Assembly (NCBI GenBank): GCA_944390805.1
Contig: CALXQW010000041.1
Span: 122,094-186,093 of the forward strand
DNA: 64,000 nt
Direction of reading: 5' to 3'
Source: an uncultured Opitutales bacterium
Lineage (GTDB): Bacteria; Verrucomicrobiota; Verrucomicrobiia; Opitutales; Intestinicryptomonadaceae
Below the pieces are notes generated by a model. The model did not search any database, was not told the DNA's origin, and worked only from the letters and a program-made list of their open reading frames with translations. The translations under genes were made by a program, and so were the position numbers. Positions 26,871-36,216 of this stretch are shown piece after piece (positions within the stretch are counted from its first letter, which is position 1; each line of letters begins with the position of its first letter).

Positions 26871-29069
26871 GTGATTATATCTAAAGAAGAACTTCAGCGC
26901 ATACTATCGGCGGCGTGCGCAACTCCGCACGACTATCTTGGAATGCACAAATGCAAGGGCGGGGTTGTCTGCCGGGCGTATCTTATAAACGCCAAGAGCT
27001 GTTCGCTCATAGAGGTTAAAACGGGGAAAATTACGCCAATGGAAAAACTCGATAAGTCTGGGTTTTTCGAGATTTTCCTGAAGGGCAAACGCAAGGTTTT
27101 CCCATATATGTTCAGGGTTGAAAGCTACTACGGCGAAACCCGCAGAATTTACGACGCATACTCCTTTCTGCCTACCATATCTGAGAGCGACTTGTATCTG
27201 TTCGGCGAGGGCAAAGAATACAAAATATACGATAAGCTTGGCGCACACATACGCACGTTTGACGGAGTTAAGGGTGTAAGCTTTGCCGTTTGGGCGCCGA
27301 CGGCCCGCAGGGTTAGCGTAGTGGGGGACTTCAACGAGTGGGACGGACGCTACCACCAGATGAGAACTCTTGGGGCGTCTGGCGTTTGGGAGATTTTTAT
27401 TCCCGATGTAAAAGCGGGCAGTAAGTACAAATTTGAGATAGTGGGTGCAAAGAGCGATACCCCGTTCTTAAAGACAGATCCTTACGGGCTTTATTTTGAG
27501 GCTCCGCCGTACAATAGCGCGATAGTTTACGATATGTCTGGCTGTGTATGGAGAGATTCGAAGTGGATTGAATCGAGGAAGAACACAGATTTGAAGACAT
27601 CGGCAATGTCTGTGTACGAGGTTCATTTGGGGTCGTGGAGACGAAATTTTGAGGACGGCAACAGGCCGTTTACTTATATAGAGATAGCCCATGCCCTTTG
27701 CGAATACTGTCATAAGATGCATTTTACCCATGTGGAATTTTTGCCCTTAACGGAATATCCGTTTGACGGTTCGTGGGGGTATCAGGTTACGGGGTTTTTT
27801 GCACCGACCCACCGCTACGGATCTCCGGCAGACTTTGTGGAGATGATAAATATCTTTCACGAAAACGGCATAGGGGTAATTATGGACTGGGTTCCGGCGC
27901 ATTTTCCGCGCGACATATTTGCCCTTGCCTCTTTTGACGGCTCTTGCCTGTACGAGCATGCCGATCCTCGCCAGGGAGCCCATCAGGATTGGGGAACGCT
28001 CTGTTTCAATTACGGGCGAAACGAGGTTAGAAATTTTCTTACTGCAAGCGCGCTGAGCTGGTGCGATAGATTCCATATAGACGGCCTTAGGGTAGATGCG
28101 GTTGCGTCTATGTTGTATTTGGATTACTCCAGAAAACCCGGAGAATGGATACCTAACAAATATGGCGGAAATGAAAATCTTGAGGCTATAGAGTTTATCA
28201 AGGAGTTCAACACGGTGGTCCACAAATACCACAGCGGTGTAATTACAATAGCGGAGGAAAGTACGGCTTTTGCGGGTGTAAGTAAGCCCGTATCAGAGGG
28301 AGGCCTCGGTTTTGACTTCAAGTGGAATATGGGCTGGATGCACGATACTCTTGCGTATCTTAGGGAGGATCCCATAAACAGAAAATATCACCACGACACT
28401 ATAACTTTTCCGGCCATATATCAGTTTACTGAAAACTTCATAAGCGTATATTCTCACGATGAGGTTGTCCATGGCAAAGGATCTATGCCCAACAAGATGG
28501 GCTGCGCCTTTTGGAACGATAAACTTGCCCAGCTACGCGCCTTGTACGCATATATGTGGTTATGGCCGGGTAAGAAAACTCTGTTTATGGGAGACGAGTT
28601 TGGGCAGTCGAGAGAGTGGCGCTACGACGCCTCTTTAGATTGGGATCTGTTGCAGTATATTCCGCATCGGGGCATACGTGATGTTGTTAGGGATGCCGCA
28701 AAAATTTATCTGGACGATAAATCTCTTGCCGCAAATGACCTAAAACCAGAAGGATTCTCCTGGATAAACTGGAAAGACGCCTCAAACAGCGTTATATCCT
28801 TTGAGCGTGTAGGCGCAGGTGGAAAGAGTCTCTATGTTGTGGTGTGCAACTTTACCCCTGTAGAGAGAAGAGGATATATTATAGGCCTTCCGAAGGGTGG
28901 AATTTGGGAGGAGATTCTAAATACCAATGCCGGTTGCTACGGAGGTTCCGGAACAGGCAATGGAGGAAAGATCAATGCGGAGGCGCTTCCGGCTGACGAT
29001 AGAGATTTCTCTGCCAAGATAGTTTTGCCTCCGCTTTCGACTGTTGTTTTCAGAAAACTTCTATCGTAA
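26871..29069 (+). CDS. glgB: 1,4-alpha-glucan branching enzyme
   Basis: A 732-residue GH13 enzyme that makes alpha-1,6 branches in glycogen. An N-terminal CBM48 domain is seen around WAPTARRVSVVGDFNEWDG (141-159), then the (beta/alpha)8 barrel with DGLRVDAVASMLYLDY (nucleophile Asp409), ITIAEES (Glu462) and YSHDEVVHGK (Asp530). A C-terminal beta domain follows and contains a short Gly/Ser-rich insert near residues 690-705. The start is GTG, chosen because AGAGG lies at the right distance and no in-frame ATG fits. It is the last gene of the nfeD-floA run, 11 bases from the preceding gene, an unusual partner. Confidence 0.95.
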   Translation: MIISKEELQRILSAACATPHDYLGMHKCKGGVVCRAYLINAKSCSLIEVKTGKITPMEKLDKSGFFEIFLKGKRKVFPYMFRVESYYGETRRIYDAYSFLPTISESDLYLFGEGKEYKIYDKLGAHIRTFDGVKGVSFAVWAPTARRVSVVGDFNEWDGRYHQMRTLGASGVWEIFIPDVKAGSKYKFEIVGAKSDTPFLKTDPYGLYFEAPPYNSAIVYDMSGCVWRDSKWIESRKNTDLKTSAMSVYEVHLGSWRRNFEDGNRPFTYIEIAHALCEYCHKMHFTHVEFLPLTEYPFDGSWGYQVTGFFAPTHRYGSPADFVEMINIFHENGIGVIMDWVPAHFPRDIFALASFDGSCLYEHADPRQGAHQDWGTLCFNYGRNEVRNFLTASALSWCDRFHIDGLRVDAVASMLYLDYSRKPGEWIPNKYGGNENLEAIEFIKEFNTVVHKYHSGVITIAEESTAFAGVSKPVSEGGLGFDFKWNMGWMHDTLAYLREDPINRKYHHDTITFPAIYQFTENFISVYSHDEVVHGKGSMPNKMGCAFWNDKLAQLRALYAYMWLWPGKKTLFMGDEFGQSREWRYDASLDWDLLQYIPHRGIRDVVRDAAKIYLDDKSLAANDLKPEGFSWINWKDASNSVISFERVGAGGKSLYVVVCNFTPVERRGYIIGLPKGGIWEEILNTNAGCYGGSGTGNGGKINAEALPADDRDFSAKIVLPPLSTVVFRKLLS

Positions 29070-29095
29070 GATAAGTAAAAAATCTGATTTTTGTA

Positions 29096-29122
29096 TGTGC
29101 GGGCGTAATATTTGTCCGCACA
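29096..29122 (+). terminator. Probable terminator after glgB
   Basis: TGTGCGGGC (29096-29104) pairs with GTCCGCACA (29114-29122), one G-T pair, nine base pairs in all. Only a broken T-run follows, so termination may be weak. Confidence 0.5.
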
Positions 29123-29275
29123 CATTTATCTTGTATTAAAAAGGTATCGATTGTCTTCCCTTCTCCTTATATTTTTTCGGTAAAATTATCTTTATTAATA
29201 TGCCAACACTGGTTTTGGATTATGTGGAAGATTTGCTCTTGAAATTTTCTATACTGAAGTTAAAAATTACTTATT

Positions 29276-30310
29276 ATGAAAAGATTTCTGTTTTCTGTGG
29301 TCTCGTTCTTTATGGCGGTTTTAGGTTTGTATGCCAATCCGTTGTGGGAAGGAGCGGAGTATCTTGCGCTTGGGTATATGTCGAGCGATACTTCCCAAAA
29401 GGCGCTCATGTATTTTGACGGCAGTGGAAATCAGCTGGGATATGTGAGATTGGAGACTTCAAATTATGCTGGAGCAACTTCAATAGCTTTCGGATCTGGA
29501 ATAGTTCCAAATCTGAGTGGTGGAGATGGAATGTTGTTGTTGCGTTCAGCAAACGATTTTGCCAGTACAAGTAATTTTGTCACCATTAACTTATACGATA
29601 ATCCTCTTACGACAAGCATAGACAATGGCGCGCAACTTGCACGTCAGTCTGGATGTACATATGCGGTGCTGGGTGTAGCGTCAAATTCTTCTACAGACTA
29701 TATAGATGTGGCAAAGCAGATAGACAGGGCTCAGAATGGTCTGGTTACACTGCTTGTTGACCGTTACAATAAAGAAACAAATGAGTTAATGGCATCTTAT
29801 GTGTATAAATACTCAATGCCAGATACTTTGTCTGCCGGTAGTATGGTAAACAGAGTCCAGACGGAAACTCAGGAGAATAGATGGGATATAGGAAATGTAG
29901 AAGTCGTTAATTTTGCATCGGGAATATTTACAACAGAGGCTACGGCTGATATGCCCAATCAGTTTGCCCTTCTCGATGTTGGAGGAAATATACGCATATA
30001 TGTTGGATCAGATTTGGATGTCAATGTGAGTCTTGTAAATGGTTTTTCCATTGTGCAAGAGGGCAAGGAGATAGTATCAATCTGGGGCGACGACAATTAT
30101 ACCTTGAGTGTTCTTTATAGCGACAACTCTGTGTTGGAGTACGACTCCAGAACCGGAGAGTTGACGGGCGGTTCTTACAGCATGAATACGGATTACACAA
30201 TACTTGATGTTGTTAAGGTTGGCTCTATCGTAGTTCCAGAACCTGCCCAATACGCGCTTGCCTTTGGAGTTTTTGCCATTCTTTTTGCGGTGTGGCGCAA
30301 ACGTAGGTAA
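29276..30310 (+). CDS. PEP-CTERM sorting-domain protein
   Basis: A 344-residue exported protein of unknown role. A signal peptide spans residues 1-21 (MKRFLFSVVSFFMAVLGLYA). The body is beta-rich with many Asp, Ser, Asn and Gly and no catalytic motif that I recognise. The C-terminus has the exact PEP-CTERM order: VVPEPAQYAL, a hydrophobic helix and the basic tail WRKRR. Such proteins are cleaved and processed by exosortase (EpsH family), often together with exopolysaccharide production. No exosortase is in the window. It is a single-gene unit with its own terminator. Confidence 0.85.
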   Translation: MKRFLFSVVSFFMAVLGLYANPLWEGAEYLALGYMSSDTSQKALMYFDGSGNQLGYVRLETSNYAGATSIAFGSGIVPNLSGGDGMLLLRSANDFASTSNFVTINLYDNPLTTSIDNGAQLARQSGCTYAVLGVASNSSTDYIDVAKQIDRAQNGLVTLLVDRYNKETNELMASYVYKYSMPDTLSAGSMVNRVQTETQENRWDIGNVEVVNFASGIFTTEATADMPNQFALLDVGGNIRIYVGSDLDVNVSLVNGFSIVQEGKEIVSIWGDDNYTLSVLYSDNSVLEYDSRTGELTGGSYSMNTDYTILDVVKVGSIVVPEPAQYALAFGVFAILFAVWRKRR

Positions 30311-30332
30311 AAATAGAAAATTTCCTTTCTGG

Positions 30333-30356
30333 GGCGGATTATAATCCGCCTTTTTT
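30333..30356 (+). terminator. Terminator of the PEP-CTERM gene
   Basis: A perfect 18-base palindrome, GGCGGATTATAATCCGCC (30333-30350), followed by six T. As RNA the stem would close on a small A/T loop. Confidence 0.88.
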
Positions 30357-31715
<1,359 letters not shown>

Positions 31716-31740
31716 GCAGAATTACTGTTTCTTACAATAA

Positions 31741-31773
31741 AAAAGGCGCTCCCGTTTTTGGGGGCGCTTTTTT
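31741..31773 (+). terminator. Terminator of gapA
   Basis: GCGCTCCC (31746-31753) pairs with GGGGGCGC (31760-31767), one G-T pair, loop GTTTTT, followed by six T. A-rich sequence before the stem pairs with the T-run, so it could also act on the opposite strand for the sulfatase remnant. Confidence 0.9.
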
Positions 31774-31887
31774 ATTGCTTACTGGGTTTAAATACGGACG
31801 GTGTTATAAGGATATTATGTATATTGGTTCCTGCCTATTTGAGTTTTCTTCGTTTGAATTGGTAGGAATTAATAGCTGGCTTGCAGG

Positions 31888-33510
31888 CTAATTTGCCTCT
31901 CTTAACTTCTTTTCCATTTCCTTTCTTCCAATAGGGCCGTTTTCCTTCAATATCTGAAGGCCCTTTTGGAGCCTCTTGCTCTCATAAGGTTCTGACTGCG
32001 GAGATTTGTAGAGTTTTCTTAGCCTGTCCAGTTCGGCCTTGAGTGCGGCTACTCTGTATTTTGCGGAAGGGTCTGAATACCTGTTGTGGAGCTCTTTGGG
32101 GTCGGACGAGAGATTGTAGTATTCCATCTCTCCAGTGGGGTAGAAGTCTATGAGCTTTTCGTTGCCCATTATGACTCCGTCGTGGCGCATTACCATATGG
32201 TAGCCGGGCCACTCGTAATATCTGTAATATAAGGAATTTCTCCAGCCTTTTGGGGTCTCCCCACCTGATAGCATTATTGGAATCAGACTTGCTCCTTGCA
32301 TATCTTTTGGTTGCGGACATCCAGCGGCGTCGAGAATTGTCTGCGCAAAATCCAGATTTTGTACCATGGCGTCTGTCTTGGAGCCTGCTTTTATCTTGTT
32401 TGGCCAGCGCATTATGAGGGGAGTCTTGAAGCTTTCTTCATACATGAAACGCTTGTCAAACCAGCCGTGCTCGCCCATGTAGAAGCCCTGATCGGATGTG
32501 TATATAACAAGGGTGTTGTCTTCAAGATTGTTCTCTTTGAGGTAATCTAAAATTCTTCCTATGTTCTCGTCGACGCCCGCAAGAGTTGCTCAGTAGTTCT
32601 GCATGAAGCGCCTGTATTTTGATAGAGCTTTAAGTTTTGGAGAGTTGCTGCCGGAGAAGAACTCGCGGTCTTTCTTCTCAAAGGCTTTTATCCATGCGGC
32701 CTTCTCCTGGTCTGAAGCAGATTTTGGCGGACCGTCTAAACGCAAGCGGTAGTCTTCCATGTGCTTGGAGATTTGCATCTCTTGGTTCCGGGCGGGAGAA
32801 GAACGTGTTGAATAGTCGTCAAAAAAAGTGTCGGGAACGGGAAAATCTGTGTTGTCGTACATATTTGCGTGCCTGATAGCTGGTTCCCATTCTGAGTGAA
32901 CCCCCTTGAAATGAATCATAATCATGAAGGGCTTATTTTTGTCTCTCGAATCTAGCCAATTTATGGCTTTGTCGGCGACAATATCTGAATTGTAGCCCTT
33001 CTGGACATAGCGTTTGCCGTCCATACTTATGAATTCCGGATTGTAGTATTGGCCCTGGCCGGGGAATACCTCCCAGAAATCGAATCCGGTTGGGTTGCTT
33101 GCAAGATGCCACTTGCCTATTATTGCGGTCTGATAGCCATTTTGGCGCAATATTTTGGGAAAGGTCTGCTGGCTGCCGTCAAATACCTGCCCCTTGGTAT
33201 TGGCGTAAAAACCGATTGCGTGGCTGTGTTTTCCGGTAAGAATGTTGGCTCTAGAGGGTCCGCAGAGGGAATTTGTAACATAGCATCTGTTGAAAATTAT
33301 GCCTTCGTCGGCAATGCGGTCCATATTTGGAGTCTTAACAACCTTGGATAAAGGCCCGCCATAGGCGCTGAGCGTCTGATAGCTGTGGTCGTCGGTCATT
33401 ATATAAACTATATTTGGCCTTTCGGGCTGGGCCGCCAATGCCTTAACGGCAAAAGAGCATGCAAGTATGTAAGTAAAAAATCTGAGCGTGAGAAAATTTT
33501 TGCGGCTTAT
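31888..33510 (-). pseudogene. Sulfatase (S1 family), inactivated by an in-frame TGA and loss of the start codon
   Basis: One continuous frame encodes a whole type-I sulfatase of about 540 codons. It has a signal peptide ending in KALAAQ, then IVYIMTDDHS, the formylglycine signature LCGPSRANILTG (Cys at codon 83), and later YTSDQGFYMGEHGWFDKR and LGG-type C-terminal parts. Two lesions are visible. Codon 307 is TGA (32590-32592), between RRFMQNY and ATLAGVDENIGR, where relatives usually have a sense codon such as Leu. At the expected start, the codon before SRKNFLTLRFF is ATA (33508-33510); no ATG, GTG or TTG lies before the signal peptide and a stop sits just upstream. The intact remainder suggests recent decay. 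Sequencing error at one site is possible, at both less so. Confidence 0.8.
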
Positions 33511-33731
33511 GAGTAATGCATTTGAAGATTAATGTGCTTAAATAGTTAGAGTAAGTACATAAAATATGCAAATAATGCATATGTAAATACAACGCATTTT
33601 ATCCGGGAAAAGTTTCACGTAAAGTTTAGAGTGAAAATAGAAAAAACAAGAAAGTATTTGCAACGCGCAAAAAAGCGTCCAAAATACGAATAATATTTTT
33701 TTGATAAATAGCAGATAAGAAAGGTATCATT

Positions 33732-34982
33732 ATGAACAAAAAAACCCTTCGCGATGTTGATTTAAAAGGCAAGAAGGTAATTATGCGCGTGGACTTCAAC
33801 GTTCCCGTGAAAGACGGCGTCATAAAGGACGACACCAGAATAAGGGGAGCGTTGCCGTCTATAAAGTACGTGCTGGAGCAGGGCGGAAGTTTGATTTTGA
33901 TGTCCCACATGGGGCGTCCCGATGAGAAGGGCATAACTCCGGACACCACCATGAAGATAGTTGCCGACTATCTTTCCAAGTTGTTGGACAAGCCCGTGGT
34001 TTTTGTTCCAGACTGCGCCGAGGCCGACGCTCAGGTTGCCGCTATGAAGCCCGGAGACATAGTAATGCTTGAGAACACCCGCTACCATGTTGAGGAGCAG
34101 GCAAAGTGCAAGCAAAAGGAAGGCGAGAGCGACGAAGATTTCAAGGCTCGCAAAGCGGCTCTTAAGGAGAAGCAAAAGGAGCTTGCCAAGAAGTTGGCTT
34201 CTTACGGCGACATATTCTGCAACGACGCCTTCGGTACAGCCCACAGGGCGCATGCTTCAACGGCTGTAATAACAAAGTATATAGGCACGTCTGTTGCCGG
34301 ATTCCTGATGGAAAAGGAGATAGAGTATCTCGGTTCTGCGGTTGAGAATCCGGTGCGTCCGTTTGTTGCCATTTTGGGCGGCGCGAAGGTTTCGGACAAG
34401 CTTGCCGTTGTTAAGAATCTTCTGACTAAGGTTGACACTTTGATTATAGGCGGCGGAATGGCCTATACATTCCTTAAGGCTCTCGGAAAGAAGATTGGAA
34501 ATTCTCTTTGCGAGAACGACCAGCTTGAGTATGCCAAGGAGATGATGGACACCGCAAAAGCGCGCGGGGTAAAGTTCCTTCTGCCGGTTGACAGTGTTGC
34601 TGCGGATAAGTTTGATCCGAATGCCAACACGCAGATAGTTGAGGGCGACATACCCGACGGCTGGATGGGCTTGGATATAGGTCCTAAGTCTATAAAGTTA
34701 TTTGCCGATGCAATAAAGAGTGCAAAGACTGTTGTGTGGAACGGTCCGATGGGCTGCTTTGAGATGGACAAGTTCAGCAAGGGAACTTTTGGCGTCTGCG
34801 AGGCGGTTGCCGAGGTCAAGGCCAATGGCGGAATTTCCATAATAGGTGGCGGAGATTCTGTTGCGGCGGTCAATAAGAGCGGTCTTGCATCAAAGATGTC
34901 CCACGTTTCAACAGGCGGTGGCGCTTCTCTTGAGTTCCTCGAGGGCAAGGAGCTTCCCGGTGTTGTATCGCTTCAATCTAAA
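33732..34982 (+). CDS. pgk: Phosphoglycerate kinase
   Basis: A 417-residue (to the codon before the stop) cytoplasmic glycolytic enzyme. [12 protein letters not shown] near the N-terminus and LMSHMGRPD are the substrate-binding motifs; [13 protein letters not shown] and [11 protein letters not shown] are characteristic; the C-terminal [11 protein letters not shown] and [18 protein letters not shown] loops bind nucleotide. An extra charged Lys/Glu-rich insert near residues 115-155 lies where PGK families vary. The ATG is preceded by AAGAAAGG. tpiA starts 22 bases after the stop, making a pgk-tpiA operon. Confidence 0.97.
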
Positions 34983-35007
34983 TAAATTAAAACGTAAAGG
35001 AAAAGAT

Positions 35008-35772
35008 ATGTCTCGCAGATACTTCATAGCAGGCAATTGGAAGATGAATAAAACTCCTTCGCAGGCGGCGGCGCTTGCGGAGGCTCTGGTAAAGAGCATT
35101 GGCGGCGTAACAAAGGTTGACGTTGCCGTTTGCCCGACTTTCACTTCTTTGGATGTGGTCGGCAAAATCATAAAGGGGTCCAACATAAAGCTTGGCGCGC
35201 AGAATATGCACTTTGAGGCTTCCGGCGCCTATACGGGCGAGATTGCCGCAGATATGCTCTTGGAGCTCGGTTGCGAATATGTAATTCTCGGGCATAGCGA
35301 AAGACGCCAGTATTTCGCCGAGACCGATGAAACTGTAAACAAGAAGACCTGCGCAGCAATAAATGCTGGGCTTAAGCCCATTGTTTGCGTAGGCGAGACT
35401 CTTGCCCAGCGCGAGGAAGGCGTCACAATGAAGGTTATTGAAACCCAGGTTAAGGGCGCCTTGGAGGGCGTTTGCGACAAGGGCATAAAGAGCGTTGTTA
35501 TAGCTTATGAGCCGGTTTGGGCGATAGGTACCGGCAAGACGGCAACTCCTGCCATGGCCGAGGAAGTTCACGCGTTTATCCGCAAGACTCTTGCCGACAA
35601 ATACGGCGAGGAGATTGCCGAGGGCGTGCAGATTCTTTACGGCGGTTCCATGAAGCCTGAGAATGCTCCGGAGCTCTTGGCTCAGAAGGATATAGACGGC
35701 GGGCTTATCGGCGGTGCGGCTCTTAAGGCGGAATCCTTCACGGATCTCGTGCAGGCAGCATTGAACGCGTAG
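35008..35772 (+). CDS. tpiA: Triosephosphate isomerase
   Basis: A 254-residue TIM-barrel enzyme interconverting dihydroxyacetone phosphate and glyceraldehyde 3-phosphate. AGNWKMNKT at the N-terminus carries the catalytic Lys; LGHSERRQYF carries the catalytic His; AYEPVWAIGTGKTA carries the catalytic Glu and starts the flexible loop; YGGSMKPEN and GLIGGAAL bind phosphate. The start at ATG 35008 has AAAGGAAAAG before it; the open frame extending back into pgk is an artefact. Confidence 0.98.
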   Translation: MSRRYFIAGNWKMNKTPSQAAALAEALVKSIGGVTKVDVAVCPTFTSLDVVGKIIKGSNIKLGAQNMHFEASGAYTGEIAADMLLELGCEYVILGHSERRQYFAETDETVNKKTCAAINAGLKPIVCVGETLAQREEGVTMKVIETQVKGALEGVCDKGIKSVVIAYEPVWAIGTGKTATPAMAEEVHAFIRKTLADKYGEEIAEGVQILYGGSMKPENAPELLAQKDIDGGLIGGAALKAESFTDLVQAALNA

Positions 35773-35791
35773 TTCTAAGCGCATTTGTTTT

Positions 35792-35859
35792 AGCCGGGCA
35801 ATTTTCTAATGCGGTTTGTTATGAAGCCGTATGGAGTTAAGTGCCCGGCTATTTTTTTT
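35792..35859 (+). terminator. Terminator of pgk-tpiA
   Basis: AGCCGGGCA (35792-35800) and TGCCCGGCT (35842-35850) form a perfect 9-base-pair stem with an unusually long 41-base loop, followed by eight T. The long loop is uncommon; the stem and T-run still make termination likely. Confidence 0.75.
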
Positions 35860-35864
35860 AATAG

Positions 35865-35905
35865 AATGGCGGTGCAATATGTATTTTTTTGCCCGCCATT
35901 TTTCA
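35865..35905 (+). terminator. Second hairpin downstream of tpiA
   Basis: AATGGCGG (35865-35872) pairs with CCGCCATT (35893-35900) and is followed by TTTTC. It lies 15 bases beyond the first stem and may serve as a back-up terminator. Confidence 0.5.
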
Positions 35906-36216
35906 TGGCCGAATCTGGTTTTAGTTTTTGTATAAAAGCATTTTTAACTGCGCCTTTGTATTGTTATTCTGCGCGCAATAGTAATTTTTTTATATGTGCT
36001 GCATGGAATAGATGCATGTTCTTATGCATATGCATGGATAAAAGATAACTACCATATATGCGTCTTAATAGCGCATGTTCATCAGATAGGTATATCTTTT
36101 TAAATTGGCGTTTTTTTAGACGGAGGCTTTTTGCTTTCCAAGATAAGACCTAAGAGGGCGTAGATGTACCCCTATTCCATAGTTAAAGAAAGCTGTGAAA
36201 ACTTTGTTTTGGCGTG
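35906..36216. other. Spacer between convergent tpiA and rnr, nothing recognised
   Basis: About 310 AT-rich bases. I see no clear terminator for the minus-strand rnr transcript and no coding frame of good quality. Confidence 0.45.

Noticed and set aside
32590..32592. Reading the in-frame TGA of the sulfatase as selenocysteine or a reassigned codon
   Set aside because: The site is not catalytic, TGA is used as a normal stop in neighbouring genes, and the same gene also lacks a start codon, so decay explains it better.
35809..36048. 79-codon open frame after tpiA
   Set aside because: It starts inside the loop of the tpiA terminator and crosses a second hairpin; no coding character.
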